NCBI GenBank assembly: GCA_019694395.1
Contig: JAIBCC010000007.1
Coordinates: forward strand, 124,001 to 188,000
Length of the DNA stretch: 64,000 bases
Reading direction: 5' to 3'
Source: Pyrinomonadaceae bacterium
Lineage (GTDB): Bacteria; Acidobacteriota; Blastocatellia; Pyrinomonadales; Pyrinomonadaceae
The notes under the pieces were generated by a model that was given only the letters and a program-made list of their open reading frames with translations, searched no databases and was not told where the DNA came from. The translations under genes and the position numbers were made by a program. Positions 45,022 to 55,689 of the stretch are shown piece after piece. Within the stretch, counting starts at the first letter, position 1. Each line of letters opens with the position of its first letter.

Positions 45022-45230
45022 CTTTTCCTCACCACTTTAAAAATTTCCCTTGAACTCGGAACAGTCTATTTTCAAACGGCAATTAAAATCTTTAGGTTTT
45101 TCTTTAAGTAATTTGAAATTTTTCTGAGAAAAACCTGAAAAGGTTTCAGCCTTACCAACAAATTTTATGAAAATTTTCTGAAAGCCAGCGTGTAATTTTC
45201 AGAAATTCTTTGGAATTAAATAATTTTTAG

Positions 45231-45258
45231 TTGACCGAATCTGAGTTTGGGTTACAAT
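45231..45258 (+). promoter_or_regulatory. Promoter of the Fic-like gene
   Basis: TTGACC (45231-45236), 16-nt spacer, TACAAT (45253-45258). Predicted start about 45265, so the TTG at 45247 cannot be the translation start. The 45022-45230 stretch otherwise holds a small hairpin (AAACCT-GAAA-AGGTTT near 45133) and no gene. Confidence 0.65.
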
Positions 45259-45384
45259 TACTCAGAATTTATTTTTTTCGGAGAAAACTTTCCCCTACAA
45301 CTTGATCGTAAAGATTTTGCGTTTCCCGGAATCAGATATTTTACTTTAAAATTCAATTCCCCCCTTTTGTTCTTTATTTCAAAA

Positions 45385-46791
45385 ATGACAAATAGCCATT
45401 TATTAAAAAAGGTCGATAAACTACGCGCAGATTTAGAATCTTTTTTTCCTTTACGAAGTGAAATAGAAGAGAAAATCTTACAGAAGATCCGTTTGGAATG
45501 GAATTTCAATTCAGTTGCCGGTAATGAAAATTCTTTATCTTTGGATGAAACCAAAGCTTTAATTTTGCACGGAACAACCAAGGGTAATAAACCATTAAAA
45601 GATTATATCGAGATGAAAATTCATAACGATACGATCTCCTGGATGTTTGAAATCGCAACTTTGGATTTTTCACTTACCGAAAGTTTGATCAAACAAATTC
45701 ACGAATCAATTTTGCTGGAACCTTACGAGGTAGAATCGTTTACCAAAGACGGCAAACCGATCCTGAAAATGATCGAAATCGGCAAATACAAACAAACTCC
45801 AAATAATTCTTACCGGCAAAGCGGAAAAATCATTGAATTTGCGACTCCGGAGGAAACGCCGCAAAAAATGAAGGAATTGATCGAATGGTTTGCGGTAGAA
45901 TCGCATAAAGAAAAGGTCAACCCCATTGTTTTAGCCGCCGAATTTCATTATCGTTTTATCAAAATTCAACCATTTGACGATGCCAACGGGCGCATAGCTA
46001 AGATTTTAACCAATTTGATCTTAATGCGGCATAATTACCCGCCAATCGTTTTCAAAAATAGTGATAAAACCCTTTATAATTTTGCCTTACAACAAGCGGA
46101 TTATGACAAATTAGACCCGTTCATTGATTTTATTGCCCGGAATTTGGTTTCTTCCTTGGAACTCTATTTAAAAGGTGCCAAGGGCGAAAGCCTCGAAGAA
46201 ATTGATTATTTAGAAAAAGAATTAATAGAATTGGAACAAAAACTCCGTAAATTGAGCAGTAAAATCGTCAAAAGGGAGAAAGTTGTTTTACTTGATATTT
46301 TCGATAAATCGGTTTTTCCCTTGTTAAGCCGGCTTTTAGAAAATTACGGCAAATTTGACCGTTTTTACATCGAAAAGAATTTTTCTATCACTATTACCAG
46401 TCTAACGAATCTCGGAAATAATAAAAATTTAGATAAAAAATCCCGCACTGCCAAAACAATTACACATTTACGCGAACTTTTGTTAAACGAGCCGATTGAA
46501 TTAAATCCGGCAATTATCATAGATTACAATTACAAAAGTTTTAATCGGGATGGATTCGCTGATGTAACCTATTATAATCAGATCGTTGTCCATTTTGATG
46601 AATTGGAATATTCCATAACCGAAGGCAACAAAAAGGAAAAACACTCTAATTTTGTAAAAAAATATTCGGAAGAACTAACTGCAATTGAAATGGAAGAAAT
46701 TCTCAACAAAAGTGCCACCACCCACAAAAAATTTATTGAAGCTAAAATTTTAGGGGTTGAAGCTGCTGAAGAAAATTTAATTCAGCTCTAA
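45385..46791 (+). CDS. Fic-domain protein with altered active site
   Basis: 468 residues from the ATG at 45385. Residues about 1-130 are the N-terminal helical part of class II Fic proteins, the Fic core spans about 80-260, and a C-terminal winged/coiled region follows (LEKELIELEQKLRKLSSKIV). The Fic loop reads IQPFDDANGRIAK: the catalytic His of HPFxxGNGR is Gln (CAA, residue 195), while Asp, Asn, Gly and Arg remain. The N-terminal inhibitory region, normally S-x-A-x-E-G-N, reads SVAGNEN, so the inhibitory Glu is also displaced. It may bind nucleotide without AMP transfer. The gene is complete and has a strong promoter. Confidence 0.85.
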   Translation: MTNSHLLKKVDKLRADLESFFPLRSEIEEKILQKIRLEWNFNSVAGNENSLSLDETKALILHGTTKGNKPLKDYIEMKIHNDTISWMFEIATLDFSLTESLIKQIHESILLEPYEVESFTKDGKPILKMIEIGKYKQTPNNSYRQSGKIIEFATPEETPQKMKELIEWFAVESHKEKVNPIVLAAEFHYRFIKIQPFDDANGRIAKILTNLILMRHNYPPIVFKNSDKTLYNFALQQADYDKLDPFIDFIARNLVSSLELYLKGAKGESLEEIDYLEKELIELEQKLRKLSSKIVKREKVVLLDIFDKSVFPLLSRLLENYGKFDRFYIEKNFSITITSLTNLGNNKNLDKKSRTAKTITHLRELLLNEPIELNPAIIIDYNYKSFNRDGFADVTYYNQIVVHFDELEYSITEGNKKEKHSNFVKKYSEELTAIEMEEILNKSATTHKKFIEAKILGVEAAEENLIQL

Positions 46792-46793
46792 TT

Positions 46794-47276
46794 TTATTTT
46801 TTAAAATAAAAGAATATTGCCAACCAAGAAAAAACACACCACGCGGCAATAAAAATTGGCGGCGACCATCGTGCAAAAGTTAAGCCGTGTTCAAAAAACA
46901 CATCTTTCGGCTTGCCTGAATCAGTTTCCGCTAAAACTCTGTTGATCCGAAAATCATCCAATTCAGGTTCATTTTCAAATAATTTATTCTGCTTCAAATG
47001 CCATAATCCGATGGTTTTAGAAGCCGCCGAAATTGCTCGAATAGATTGGATTGAGGTAGCAATGCCGATCAAAGAAAAAACTATCGGGAAAATTAGAGTA
47101 AATAGCTCGCCCCACTTTGGATTTTGATTACTCATTGAGGCGGTCAGAGCGATACATAAAAACGACTGCGAAGTAACGTAAGAACTAACCCGATTTGATA
47201 ACAAATCATACTCTTGCTTGATTTCCGAGCGATAAAATTTTAGTTTCTCAAGTTTTGCGGAAAAGTCGTCATTCAT
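46794..47276 (-). CDS. Small membrane protein, RipA-like
   Basis: 160 residues. An amphipathic start (KLEKLKFYRSEIKQEYDLLSNRVSSYVTSQ) is followed by two hydrophobic segments (LFTLIFPIVFSLIGIATSI near residue 57; IFIAAWCVFSWLAIFFYF at the C-terminus) and a soluble loop between. The LxFYRxEIxxE...R...TSQSFL pattern resembles small octameric membrane proteins annotated as RipA family; I am moderately sure. Convergent with the Fic gene (2 nt apart) and 6 nt before ligA on the other side. Confidence 0.6.
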   Translation of the reverse strand: MNDDFSAKLEKLKFYRSEIKQEYDLLSNRVSSYVTSQSFLCIALTASMSNQNPKWGELFTLIFPIVFSLIGIATSIQSIRAISAASKTIGLWHLKQNKLFENEPELDDFRINRVLAETDSGKPKDVFFEHGLTFARWSPPIFIAAWCVFSWLAIFFYFKK

Positions 47277-47282
47277 AACTTA

Positions 47283-49313
<2,031 letters not shown>

Positions 49314-49335
49314 CTAAAGTCGCAAAGGCGCAAAA

Positions 49336-49887
49336 TTAACTTATTTCAAAATTTCCAGCGTTTACTTTCTTCACTAAATCGCCTTTATTTATCGTGCCCG
49401 ATTGAATGACTTTGGCATAAATCCCGCGCAGATGAAGCTGTTTTCCTACCGGAGAATTTACAAATTTCATCGCGTCCATCCCAAATCTCTCAACAAATTT
49501 TTTGCAGCCATTGTGCGGTAGAGCAGTTGTTTCCAGAATAGCTGAACCGATCTCAAGTTTAGTTCCAACCGGAAGATTTTCGTCCGATAGATCAAGGTCA
49601 ACAAAAAGCTGATCGCCAGCCAATTTCCAACGATTTTCATCCTGCGCGAGCAAGGCAACACACCGCGAATTCATCAAGGTAATTTGGGCATCGGCTCTCA
49701 CAGTTCCGTAAGTTTTCCAGGTATCGCCTTTTAATCCGTCAGCCACATCCAGTTCGCCCATTACCAAAACTTCCCTTTCATCCGGCTTTGGTCGCGCCAC
49801 GATTAACTCTAAAATGCCGTTGTCTTTTGGAGATTGTCTGATTTCATCCAATCCTGCTTCAATTTCCTCGGTTGTTAAATGTCTCAT
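49336..49887 (-). CDS. MOSC-domain protein
   Basis: 183 residues covering one MOSC domain, the molybdenum-cofactor sulfurase C-terminal fold. The conserved cysteine is in PHNGCKKFVERFG near residue 130, and EIGSAILETT / RGIYAKVIQSGTI are typical strands. Stand-alone MOSC proteins may carry sulfur to metalloenzymes or reduce N-hydroxylated compounds. Same strand as ligA, 37 nt upstream, so perhaps co-transcribed. Confidence 0.85.
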   Translation of the reverse strand: MRHLTTEEIEAGLDEIRQSPKDNGILELIVARPKPDEREVLVMGELDVADGLKGDTWKTYGTVRADAQITLMNSRCVALLAQDENRWKLAGDQLFVDLDLSDENLPVGTKLEIGSAILETTALPHNGCKKFVERFGMDAMKFVNSPVGKQLHLRGIYAKVIQSGTINKGDLVKKVNAGNFEIS

Positions 49888-50018
49888 AATTTCTGAACAT
49901 TTTAACGTAAAATTTGAAATAAAGTTTAACCGGGAATAATGTTCTTTGAAAAAATAAAACCGTAATCCGAAAAGTCAGTATTTATAGTGTAAGACAAAAC
50001 TTGTTAGAAAATAATTGG

Positions 50019-50106
50019 CAAACAAAGGCAGAAACCCGACCATCAGGGAGCCTGTTTTGAACACCAATTGACACGCTCCTACACAGTCGCGTTTCCGCCT
50101 TTGCTA
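50019..50106. repeat. REP-like palindromic element
   Basis: CAAAGGC-A-GAAAC (50023-50035) pairs with GTTTC-C-GCCTTTG (50091-50103) through one mismatch; inside, GGAGC and GCTCC can pair. It sits in the 242-nt gap between the MOSC gene and the next exported protein gene. Looks like one copy of a dispersed palindrome, or a structured RNA. Confidence 0.6.
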
Positions 50107-50129
50107 ATCACCAAAATTGCTCTAAATTT

Positions 50130-50660
50130 TTATTTTTCTAATTTTATTTCAAGCGGAATAATTCTTTTCCAACTTCCATTATTGGTGCAGAGCGAATAAA
50201 TTTTATTTTCAGGCACTTTGACTATTTGATTTTGATTATCGATTTGGAATTGAACCTCGAATTGTCGGGGGCGGTAAACAAAATCGCCATCTTTTTTGAT
50301 CATACAATTTGTTTCAGCCTGATTGAGCACAATCGCATAATATCCCGGATTAAAAAGTATCCAATCTTTATAGTCAGGTTCGATCCAATGATCCCAATAT
50401 CTTTCATAACGATTCTGAAGATAGCTTTTGGTCGGCTCAAAGTTTTTTTTCAAAGGTCCTTCCGCATAAGTGCAGGAATCAGGTGCCGGATTATTAACTT
50501 CTACCAGACTCAGCTTCTCCGTTTTTTTCCCCACCGGATTTCCTTTTGCATCTGTCAAATGAACCGCAATCAAACGTCCCCCATCAAACGGACAATGTTG
50601 CGCCGATGATTTTGATGGAATTATTAAAAGCAAACAAATTATCAAAGCTAAATACTTCAT
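50130..50660 (-). CDS. Exported protein of unknown function
   Basis: 176 residues with a clear signal peptide (MKYLALIICLLLIIPSKSSA-Q). The mature part starts HCPFDGGRLIAVHLTDAKGN and resembles a small Ig-like or transthyretin-like beta domain, with aromatic-rich YERYWDHWIEPDYKDWILFN near residue 85. Four cysteines in the mature part could form disulfides. No family recognised. Confidence 0.62.
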   Translation of the reverse strand: MKYLALIICLLLIIPSKSSAQHCPFDGGRLIAVHLTDAKGNPVGKKTEKLSLVEVNNPAPDSCTYAEGPLKKNFEPTKSYLQNRYERYWDHWIEPDYKDWILFNPGYYAIVLNQAETNCMIKKDGDFVYRPRQFEVQFQIDNQNQIVKVPENKIYSLCTNNGSWKRIIPLEIKLEK

Positions 50661-50718
50661 TTTTTCACCTCTTAAATACTTGAATTATTAACCTTTTCAC
50701 AAATGGTCAACGGACTTT

Positions 50719-51648
50719 TTATTTTGGCAAAGCTGCGATTTTGGCTAACAAATCAGTGGCAAATTTATGATTTGGGGAAAGCTGCAAGACTTTTTCCAAA
50801 TCAGCTTTCGATAGATCGAATTTCTTTGTATCAAAATAAATAGCTCCCCGAAAAATATATGCTCCAACAAAATCCGGATTGATTTGGATTGCCTGATTTA
50901 ATACAACAAGTGCTAAATCATTTTGTTTCATTCTGTTATAGATTATGGCACGATCTAAATATCCTTTAGCATATTTTGGATCAACTGTTGTCGCCTGAGT
51001 GAAATCAGCCAGTGCCAGATCATTTTGACCAAGTGCCGAATAACACATTCCGCGATTGCCCCAGGCTTCGGGATTTTTGGCGTCCAAACTGATGGCTGTA
51101 TTAAGATCGGCAATCGCCAGATCATATTGCTTTTTCTTGTAATAAACCGAACCGCGATTAACATAGGCTTTCATATAATTCGGGTTAATTTTGAGCGCCT
51201 GATTGTAATCAACAAAAGCCGAATCCAAATCACCTTTGTCGTAATAAGCAATTCCGCGATTGTAATAAAATTGGGCATCATTTGGAGCTAAAACAAGTCC
51301 GCTTGAATAATCGGCAATGGCTAAGTCTTGTTTTTTCTGTCGGTTATAAGCCAATCCGCGTTGAAATATAGCATCAAGGTATTTCGGATTAAGCTTTAAA
51401 GTTTGAGTATAATCTGCAATTGCCGCCTCAAGATTTCCTGCAAAGAAATTAGCCTGTCCGCGATTGAACCAGGGCGAAGGAGAATTTGGACTCAGATTAA
51501 TCGCTTGATTGAAATTGCCGATTGCTTCCTGGTATTGTTTATTTTTGTAATTTTGAATACCGCGATCCAAAAATTCCTGAGCTGTTTGTCCAAAAGAAAT
51601 CGAAACTAAAAATAATCCGATAATTATTGCCAAATTTAACCTTTTCAT
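50719..51648 (-). CDS. Exported TPR protein
   Basis: 309 residues from the ATG at 51648, preceded by an AGAGGTGA site. Signal peptide (MKRLNLAIIIGLFLVSISFG-Q) and then about eight tandem 34-residue TPRs filling the rest (e.g. AIADYTQTLKLNPKYLDAIF, AFVDYNQALKINPNYMKAYV). Each repeat has the canonical W/Y-G-A-Y-A-P pattern. A periplasmic protein-protein scaffold; partner unknown. Confidence 0.85.
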   Translation of the reverse strand: MKRLNLAIIIGLFLVSISFGQTAQEFLDRGIQNYKNKQYQEAIGNFNQAINLSPNSPSPWFNRGQANFFAGNLEAAIADYTQTLKLNPKYLDAIFQRGLAYNRQKKQDLAIADYSSGLVLAPNDAQFYYNRGIAYYDKGDLDSAFVDYNQALKINPNYMKAYVNRGSVYYKKKQYDLAIADLNTAISLDAKNPEAWGNRGMCYSALGQNDLALADFTQATTVDPKYAKGYLDRAIIYNRMKQNDLALVVLNQAIQINPDFVGAYIFRGAIYFDTKKFDLSKADLEKVLQLSPNHKFATDLLAKIAALPK

Positions 51649-51705
51649 AAAAAAATCACCTCTCAATACAAATCGCCAAATTTTTCTCTTAAACAGGTCA
51701 AAAAT

Positions 51706-52086
51706 TTATTTTTTTCGTTTTAAATCCGCTTTTAACGGAAATGTCATATCGCTTTTGATGTTACTTTTAATAATGCGCCAATAAAGATTTCTTCCGCTCA
51801 GAGTAATTTTAACGGTGGCAGTATTTCCCCAATCGTCTTCAACTTGGGCGGTAAAACTGTTGCCCGTAATTTTGGTTGATTTGATTTCGGCTTCGTATAA
51901 TTTTGGAATCGCCCCATAAGCTGTTCCCGTCACTCGTCCGTTCTTTTCTTTGAGTTTGATAACAATTCCTTTGCTTGCTCTTTTGTCCCACCATTGTTCC
52001 CATTCGCCCGTAAACTTTGCTTTTTGGGCTGATGCAACCGTTGAAAGAATAAATAAGCTGAAAATTATAAGTGCAAGTTTTTTCAT
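51706..52086 (-). CDS. Small exported protein
   Basis: 126 residues from the ATG at 52086 (GAGGAAAAG site; the longer frame to 52143 gives a poor N-terminus). Signal peptide MKKLALIIFSLFILSTVASA-Q. The mature domain (FTGEWEQWWDKRASKGI ... VTGTAYGAIPKLYEAEIKST) resembles small lipocalin-like or DUF-type barrel domains. Function unknown. Shares orientation and style with its two neighbours, which are also small exported proteins. Confidence 0.6.
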   Translation of the reverse strand: MKKLALIIFSLFILSTVASAQKAKFTGEWEQWWDKRASKGIVIKLKEKNGRVTGTAYGAIPKLYEAEIKSTKITGNSFTAQVEDDWGNTATVKITLSGRNLYWRIIKSNIKSDMTFPLKADLKRKK

Positions 52087-52199
52087 AATCTTTTCCTCGT
52101 AAAATAAAAAATGCGATTTAATGTTCCTCAACATAAATCGCAAAATATTTGATAAAAAAGGTTCAAGTTTTTTGAAACCTTTAATAAAACTGAATTAAA

Positions 52200-53027
52200 T
52201 TAACAACCCACGGTTAGCAAATGACCTACAGCTTTGACCAATTTAGATTTTTTGGCTTTAGAGGAGAGAAATAGCACTTTATCAACAACATTGTAATGTT
52301 CGCTTAAATCCAAATAGAAATCCAGTTTTTTATCATTATCCAAGTCACCAACCCAATAAATAGACCATCCGCAATCATCACAATCATTTTTCAAATAAGT
52401 CAAAATCTGTTCCTTTTTGTCATTTGAAAGAATTAGTTTTGATCCTCTTGAAAGAAATTCTTCTTTACTATTTTTATTTTCTACAAAAAGTTTGTAACTT
52501 TCGCCATTAAAATCAAAGGTAATCTGTGCACCATTTTTGAGATTCGCTTTTTCATCAAAATCTTCCTCGTTTTGATAAAAGACTGTTTGAATTTTTCCTG
52601 TTTTTAATCCTTTTATATTTTTGATCAAAAATATAGTTTCTCCCTTTTTTTCAGTAAATACTTTTTTATCAAACAACTCGGGGTTAGGAATATCTTTTAT
52701 TTTTATTTTTGTAGGAATAATTGAGAAATCACTTCCATTTTTAAAAAGTCCGAGCCAAATTTCTCCTGATTTTCCTGTCAAATCTTCTTTGTGGAATTCA
52801 CCTGTTTCAATTATTTTAGCCTCGAATTTTCTTTTAAACTCCCAATCGTATTCTATTGAATCATTTCTGATTGTTGTTAAAATTCCATCGTTTATTGGAT
52901 TTGTTTTAACAAAGTTGTTGCCAGTAACCTCACTAAAAATACAAACCTGAGTTGTTGGTAGAACTGAAACATAACCGATCAAAAAGGTTAGCCCAAAGAC
53001 AACAATCAAGGATTTTGAAACTTTCAT
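52200..53027 (-). CDS. Hypothetical membrane-anchored or exported protein
   Basis: 275 residues. N-terminal hydrophobic segment (LIVVFGLTFLIGYVSVLPT, residues 7-25) is a signal peptide or anchor. The rest is charged, with GDLDNDKKLDFYLDLSEHYN near the C-terminus that looks like a calcium-binding or FG-GAP-like DxDxDxxxD loop. Cysteine pair DCDDCGW just before it. Unrecognised family. Starts 7 nt after the end of the next gene upstream (53034), so translationally linked. Confidence 0.6.
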   Translation of the reverse strand: MKVSKSLIVVFGLTFLIGYVSVLPTTQVCIFSEVTGNNFVKTNPINDGILTTIRNDSIEYDWEFKRKFEAKIIETGEFHKEDLTGKSGEIWLGLFKNGSDFSIIPTKIKIKDIPNPELFDKKVFTEKKGETIFLIKNIKGLKTGKIQTVFYQNEEDFDEKANLKNGAQITFDFNGESYKLFVENKNSKEEFLSRGSKLILSNDKKEQILTYLKNDCDDCGWSIYWVGDLDNDKKLDFYLDLSEHYNVVDKVLFLSSKAKKSKLVKAVGHLLTVGC

Positions 53028-53033
53028 TGCCGT

Positions 53034-53363
53034 TTATTCCTTTATTTCATTTTCATAAAACTCGGTAGCCTTTTCTGCCAATTCACTTTGGACTGTAACG
53101 CGAAATGGATGTTTGGCAACAAAACTTGGAACTTTTTTGACATTTGCACCAAGTTTTTCTAAGGCAATAGCAAGCCCTTCGTCAGTTAATTCTTCGACCC
53201 CAAAAACCTCACAAGCACGCTTAAAAGCCCCACGCAAACGGTCAAGTGGTAATTCCCTGTCCGCCAAAACTTTCTTTCTTGACTGAAAATCCCCTAAAGC
53301 ATAGAGGACGATCTTTTTAACTTCGGCTGATTTAGATTCAAAAAGTGTTGGTTGATCCATCAT
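53034..53363 (-). CDS. Hypothetical protein
   Basis: 109 residues from the ATG at 53363 (immediately followed by a second ATG; GGGGAAAA upstream). Soluble, with an N-terminal helix (SAEVKKIVLYALGDFQSRKK) and a short helix-rich body (LRGAFKRACEVFGVEELTDE). No family recognised. Divergent from coaBC with about 120 nt between. Confidence 0.55.
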   Translation of the reverse strand: MMDQPTLFESKSAEVKKIVLYALGDFQSRKKVLADRELPLDRLRGAFKRACEVFGVEELTDEGLAIALEKLGANVKKVPSFVAKHPFRVTVQSELAEKATEFYENEIKE

Positions 53364-53483
53364 TTTTCCCCGCCCAAATTTAATCACATTTTATCATAGC
53401 GGACAATAATTTAACTGTGGCTTTCCACATTTTAATTTGATTTGCGTAGCAGTTTTTTAATGCTAAACTTTCAATAACAAAAT

Positions 53484-54737
53484 ATGAGCGATAACCAAAA
53501 AATTTTTCGCGTGGGTTTATGTGTCAGCGGCGGAATTGCTGCCTATAAAGCAATCGAAGTTTTGCGCGGTTTGCAAAAAGCAGGATGCGAAGTTCAAGTC
53601 TGTATGACTCGCCACGCCACGGAATTTATCCAACCGTTGACTTTCCGCGCTTTGACCGATAAATATGTTTTGGTTGATGATTACGCGCCTGACAACCCCG
53701 ATCCGATTGCTCATATCAATTTTTCGCAAAATATTGACTTACTTTTAGTTGTTCCGGCAACCGCCAATGTCATTGCGAAATTTGCCAACGGGATTGCCGA
53801 TGATTTTTTGACCTCGACTTATCTTGCGTCAACTGCACCTGTTTTAATTGCTCCAGCAATGAATACAACAATGTGGTTTCAACCCGCCACGCAACGCAAC
53901 ATTGCACAATTAAAAAATGACGGCGTTCATTTTGTGGAACCGGTTTCAGGCAGATTGGCTTGCGAAACCGTTGGAACAGGAAAATTGGAAGATGTTGAAA
54001 ACATAGTCTCAAAAGTCCTAAGTCTCAAGTCTCAAGTCTCAACCGGAAACAACCTACCTGAGACTTTAGACTTGAAACCCGAGACTCTAGATTTACTCGG
54101 AGAGAAAATCTTGATAACTACTGGTGGAACACGCGAAGCCATTGATCCGGTTCGTTTTATTTCAAATCATTCGTCCGGGAAAATGGGGTTTGCCATTGCT
54201 GAAGCAGCCGCAAAACGCGGGGCAGAAGTCACGGTCGTGGTTGGCGCAGTCAGCGTTGATCCGCCTGAAAACGTTAAAATAATCAATGCAGTTTCTGCTC
54301 AAAAAATGCACGGTTCAGTAATGCAAAACCTCTCAGATGCAACAATTTACATCGGCGCGGCGGCGGTTGCCGATTATCGCCCGAAAAATGTTTCCGATAA
54401 CAAAATCAAGAAAAATGATGAATCCATGACGATTGAGCTTGAACGGACAACCGATATTTTATCGGAAGTTTCAAAAAATCGGCACAATGGACTTTTAGTG
54501 GTTGGATTTGCGGCGGAAACGAATGATGTTATTGATTACGCTCGCGGAAAAATGGAGCGCAAAAATCTGGATATGATCGTGGCAAATGATGTTACGCGCA
54601 AAGGCGCAGGCTTTGGTTCGGACGAAAATCAGGCTACAATTATTACCCGCGAAAATGCGGTTGAATTGCCTTTGATTTCTAAAATGGAATTGGCAAATAA
54701 AATTTTGGACGAAATAATTTCTTTGAGAAACAAATGA
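53484..54737 (+). CDS. coaBC: Bifunctional phosphopantothenoylcysteine decarboxylase/synthetase
   Basis: 417 residues. Two steps of coenzyme A synthesis: CoaB joins phosphopantothenate to cysteine, CoaC decarboxylates the product using FMN. CoaC part (1-175): GGIAAYKAIEVLRG, catalytic His in IAHINFSQ, PAMNTTMW, and active Cys in RLACETVGTGKLED. CoaB part (about 205-417): ITTGGTREAIDPVRFISNHS, AAVADYRP. Residues about 175-204 are an insert encoded by an inverted tandem-repeat element (see 54006). Its TGA overlaps the next ATG. Confidence 0.95.
   Translation: MSDNQKIFRVGLCVSGGIAAYKAIEVLRGLQKAGCEVQVCMTRHATEFIQPLTFRALTDKYVLVDDYAPDNPDPIAHINFSQNIDLLLVVPATANVIAKFANGIADDFLTSTYLASTAPVLIAPAMNTTMWFQPATQRNIAQLKNDGVHFVEPVSGRLACETVGTGKLEDVENIVSKVLSLKSQVSTGNNLPETLDLKPETLDLLGEKILITTGGTREAIDPVRFISNHSSGKMGFAIAEAAAKRGAEVTVVVGAVSVDPPENVKIINAVSAQKMHGSVMQNLSDATIYIGAAAVADYRPKNVSDNKIKKNDESMTIELERTTDILSEVSKNRHNGLLVVGFAAETNDVIDYARGKMERKNLDMIVANDVTRKGAGFGSDENQATIITRENAVELPLISKMELANKILDEIISLRNK
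54006..54095. repeat. Inverted tandem-repeat element inside coaBC
   Basis: Left arm has three AGTCTCA-type 7-nt units (about 54018-54039); right arm (about 54058-54092) has the complements TGAGACT, AGACTTG and GAGACTC. Total length keeps the coaBC frame and adds about 30 residues between the CoaC and CoaB domains (KSQVSTGNN...ETLDLKPETLDL). Same unit as 39868. Confidence 0.78.
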
Positions 54738-55684
54738 ACGAAGATTTATCAATTTTGATATCCGAATTACGTGAACAAGTATTGTATTTGCAAGAACTTG
54801 GCGTTACTTCTTTAAATGCTGATTTGCCGGAGATTAAAGTCCAAAGTCCAAAGTCCAAAATCCAAAATCCAAAGTCTGAATTTGTCGTTCCTGACATTCC
54901 GATCATTCAAAAAACCGAACCCCAAAAAGTCGAAAATCCGCAATCCTCAATCCGCAATTCAAACTCCCCTTTACTATCGCGGTTGCCAAAACTTTCGGAA
55001 GTTTCCGCTCAAAAAGATTTTCCGACACCAATTCAACCCAGAGTAGAAGTTATGCCTAAAAAACCTGTTGAAATTTCGCCGACCGAAACTTTGTTTGGTG
55101 ACATCAGCCAGACTTTGCCTGAATCAAACGAAACTCTAGCCGATATTAAAGCCGAGATCGGACCTGACTGCACCCGCTGCACACTTTGCGAAAAACGAAC
55201 GCAGGTTGTCAACAGCGTCGGCAAACCAACGGCTAAACTGATGTTTATCGGTGAAGCTCCTGGCGCGGATGAAGATGCCAAAGGCGAACCTTTTGTTGGA
55301 CGCGCCGGACAACTTTTGAACAAAATCATCGAAGCAATCGGAATGAAACGCGAAGATGTGTTTATCGGCAATGTCAATCGGTGCCGTCCTCCGCAAAATC
55401 GTCAGCCTTTACCTGATGAAGTTGTCCATTGCAAGCCGTTTTTGCTGCGTGAAATCGCGATTGTCCGCCCAAAAGTAATTGTTGTTTTAGGAAATACGGC
55501 TTGTCAGAATCTTTTAGACACAAAAGTTGGAATTACCAAACTTCGCGGGAACTTTCAAGACTATTTCGGTGTCAAAGTAATGCCGACCTTCCATCCTGCG
55601 TATCTTCTCCGCGATCCGAGCAAGAAGCGCGAAACGTGGGAAGATATGAAAAATGTCCGCGATTATCTGAATAGTTTGGAATAA
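54734..55684 (+). CDS. Family 4 uracil-DNA glycosylase (4Fe-4S)
   Basis: 316 residues; removes uracil from DNA in base-excision repair. The catalytic domain is residues about 140-316: FeS cysteines in CTRCTLC (about 146-152) and C-x15-C (NRCRPP at about 217, VVHCKPF at 233), the uracil-pocket motif [15 protein letters not shown], and the late HPAYLLRDP histidine motif. The N-terminal 135 residues are low complexity and include [15 protein letters not shown], encoded by 7-nt tandem repeats (54836-54878). Overlaps coaBC by 4 nt, so translationally coupled. Confidence 0.92.
   Translation: MNEDLSILISELREQVLYLQELGVTSLNADLPEIKVQSPKSKIQNPKSEFVVPDIPIIQKTEPQKVENPQSSIRNSNSPLLSRLPKLSEVSAQKDFPTPIQPRVEVMPKKPVEISPTETLFGDISQTLPESNETLADIKAEIGPDCTRCTLCEKRTQVVNSVGKPTAKLMFIGEAPGADEDAKGEPFVGRAGQLLNKIIEAIGMKREDVFIGNVNRCRPPQNRQPLPDEVVHCKPFLLREIAIVRPKVIVVLGNTACQNLLDTKVGITKLRGNFQDYFGVKVMPTFHPAYLLRDPSKKRETWEDMKNVRDYLNSLE
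54836..54878. repeat. 7-nt tandem repeats inside the uracil-DNA glycosylase gene
   Basis: About six copies of AAAGTCC/AAAATCC in a row, in frame with the gene and encoding a Ser-Pro-Lys-rich stretch. The complementary arm found in the other elements is missing or lost here. Lies in the disordered N-terminal region. Confidence 0.7.
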
Positions 55685-55689
55685 AAGTT

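Noticed and set aside
45247..45384. Longer N-terminus of the Fic-like protein from the TTG at 45247
   Set aside because: A strong promoter (45231-45258) overlaps it, so the transcript starts downstream; the ATG at 45385 is used.
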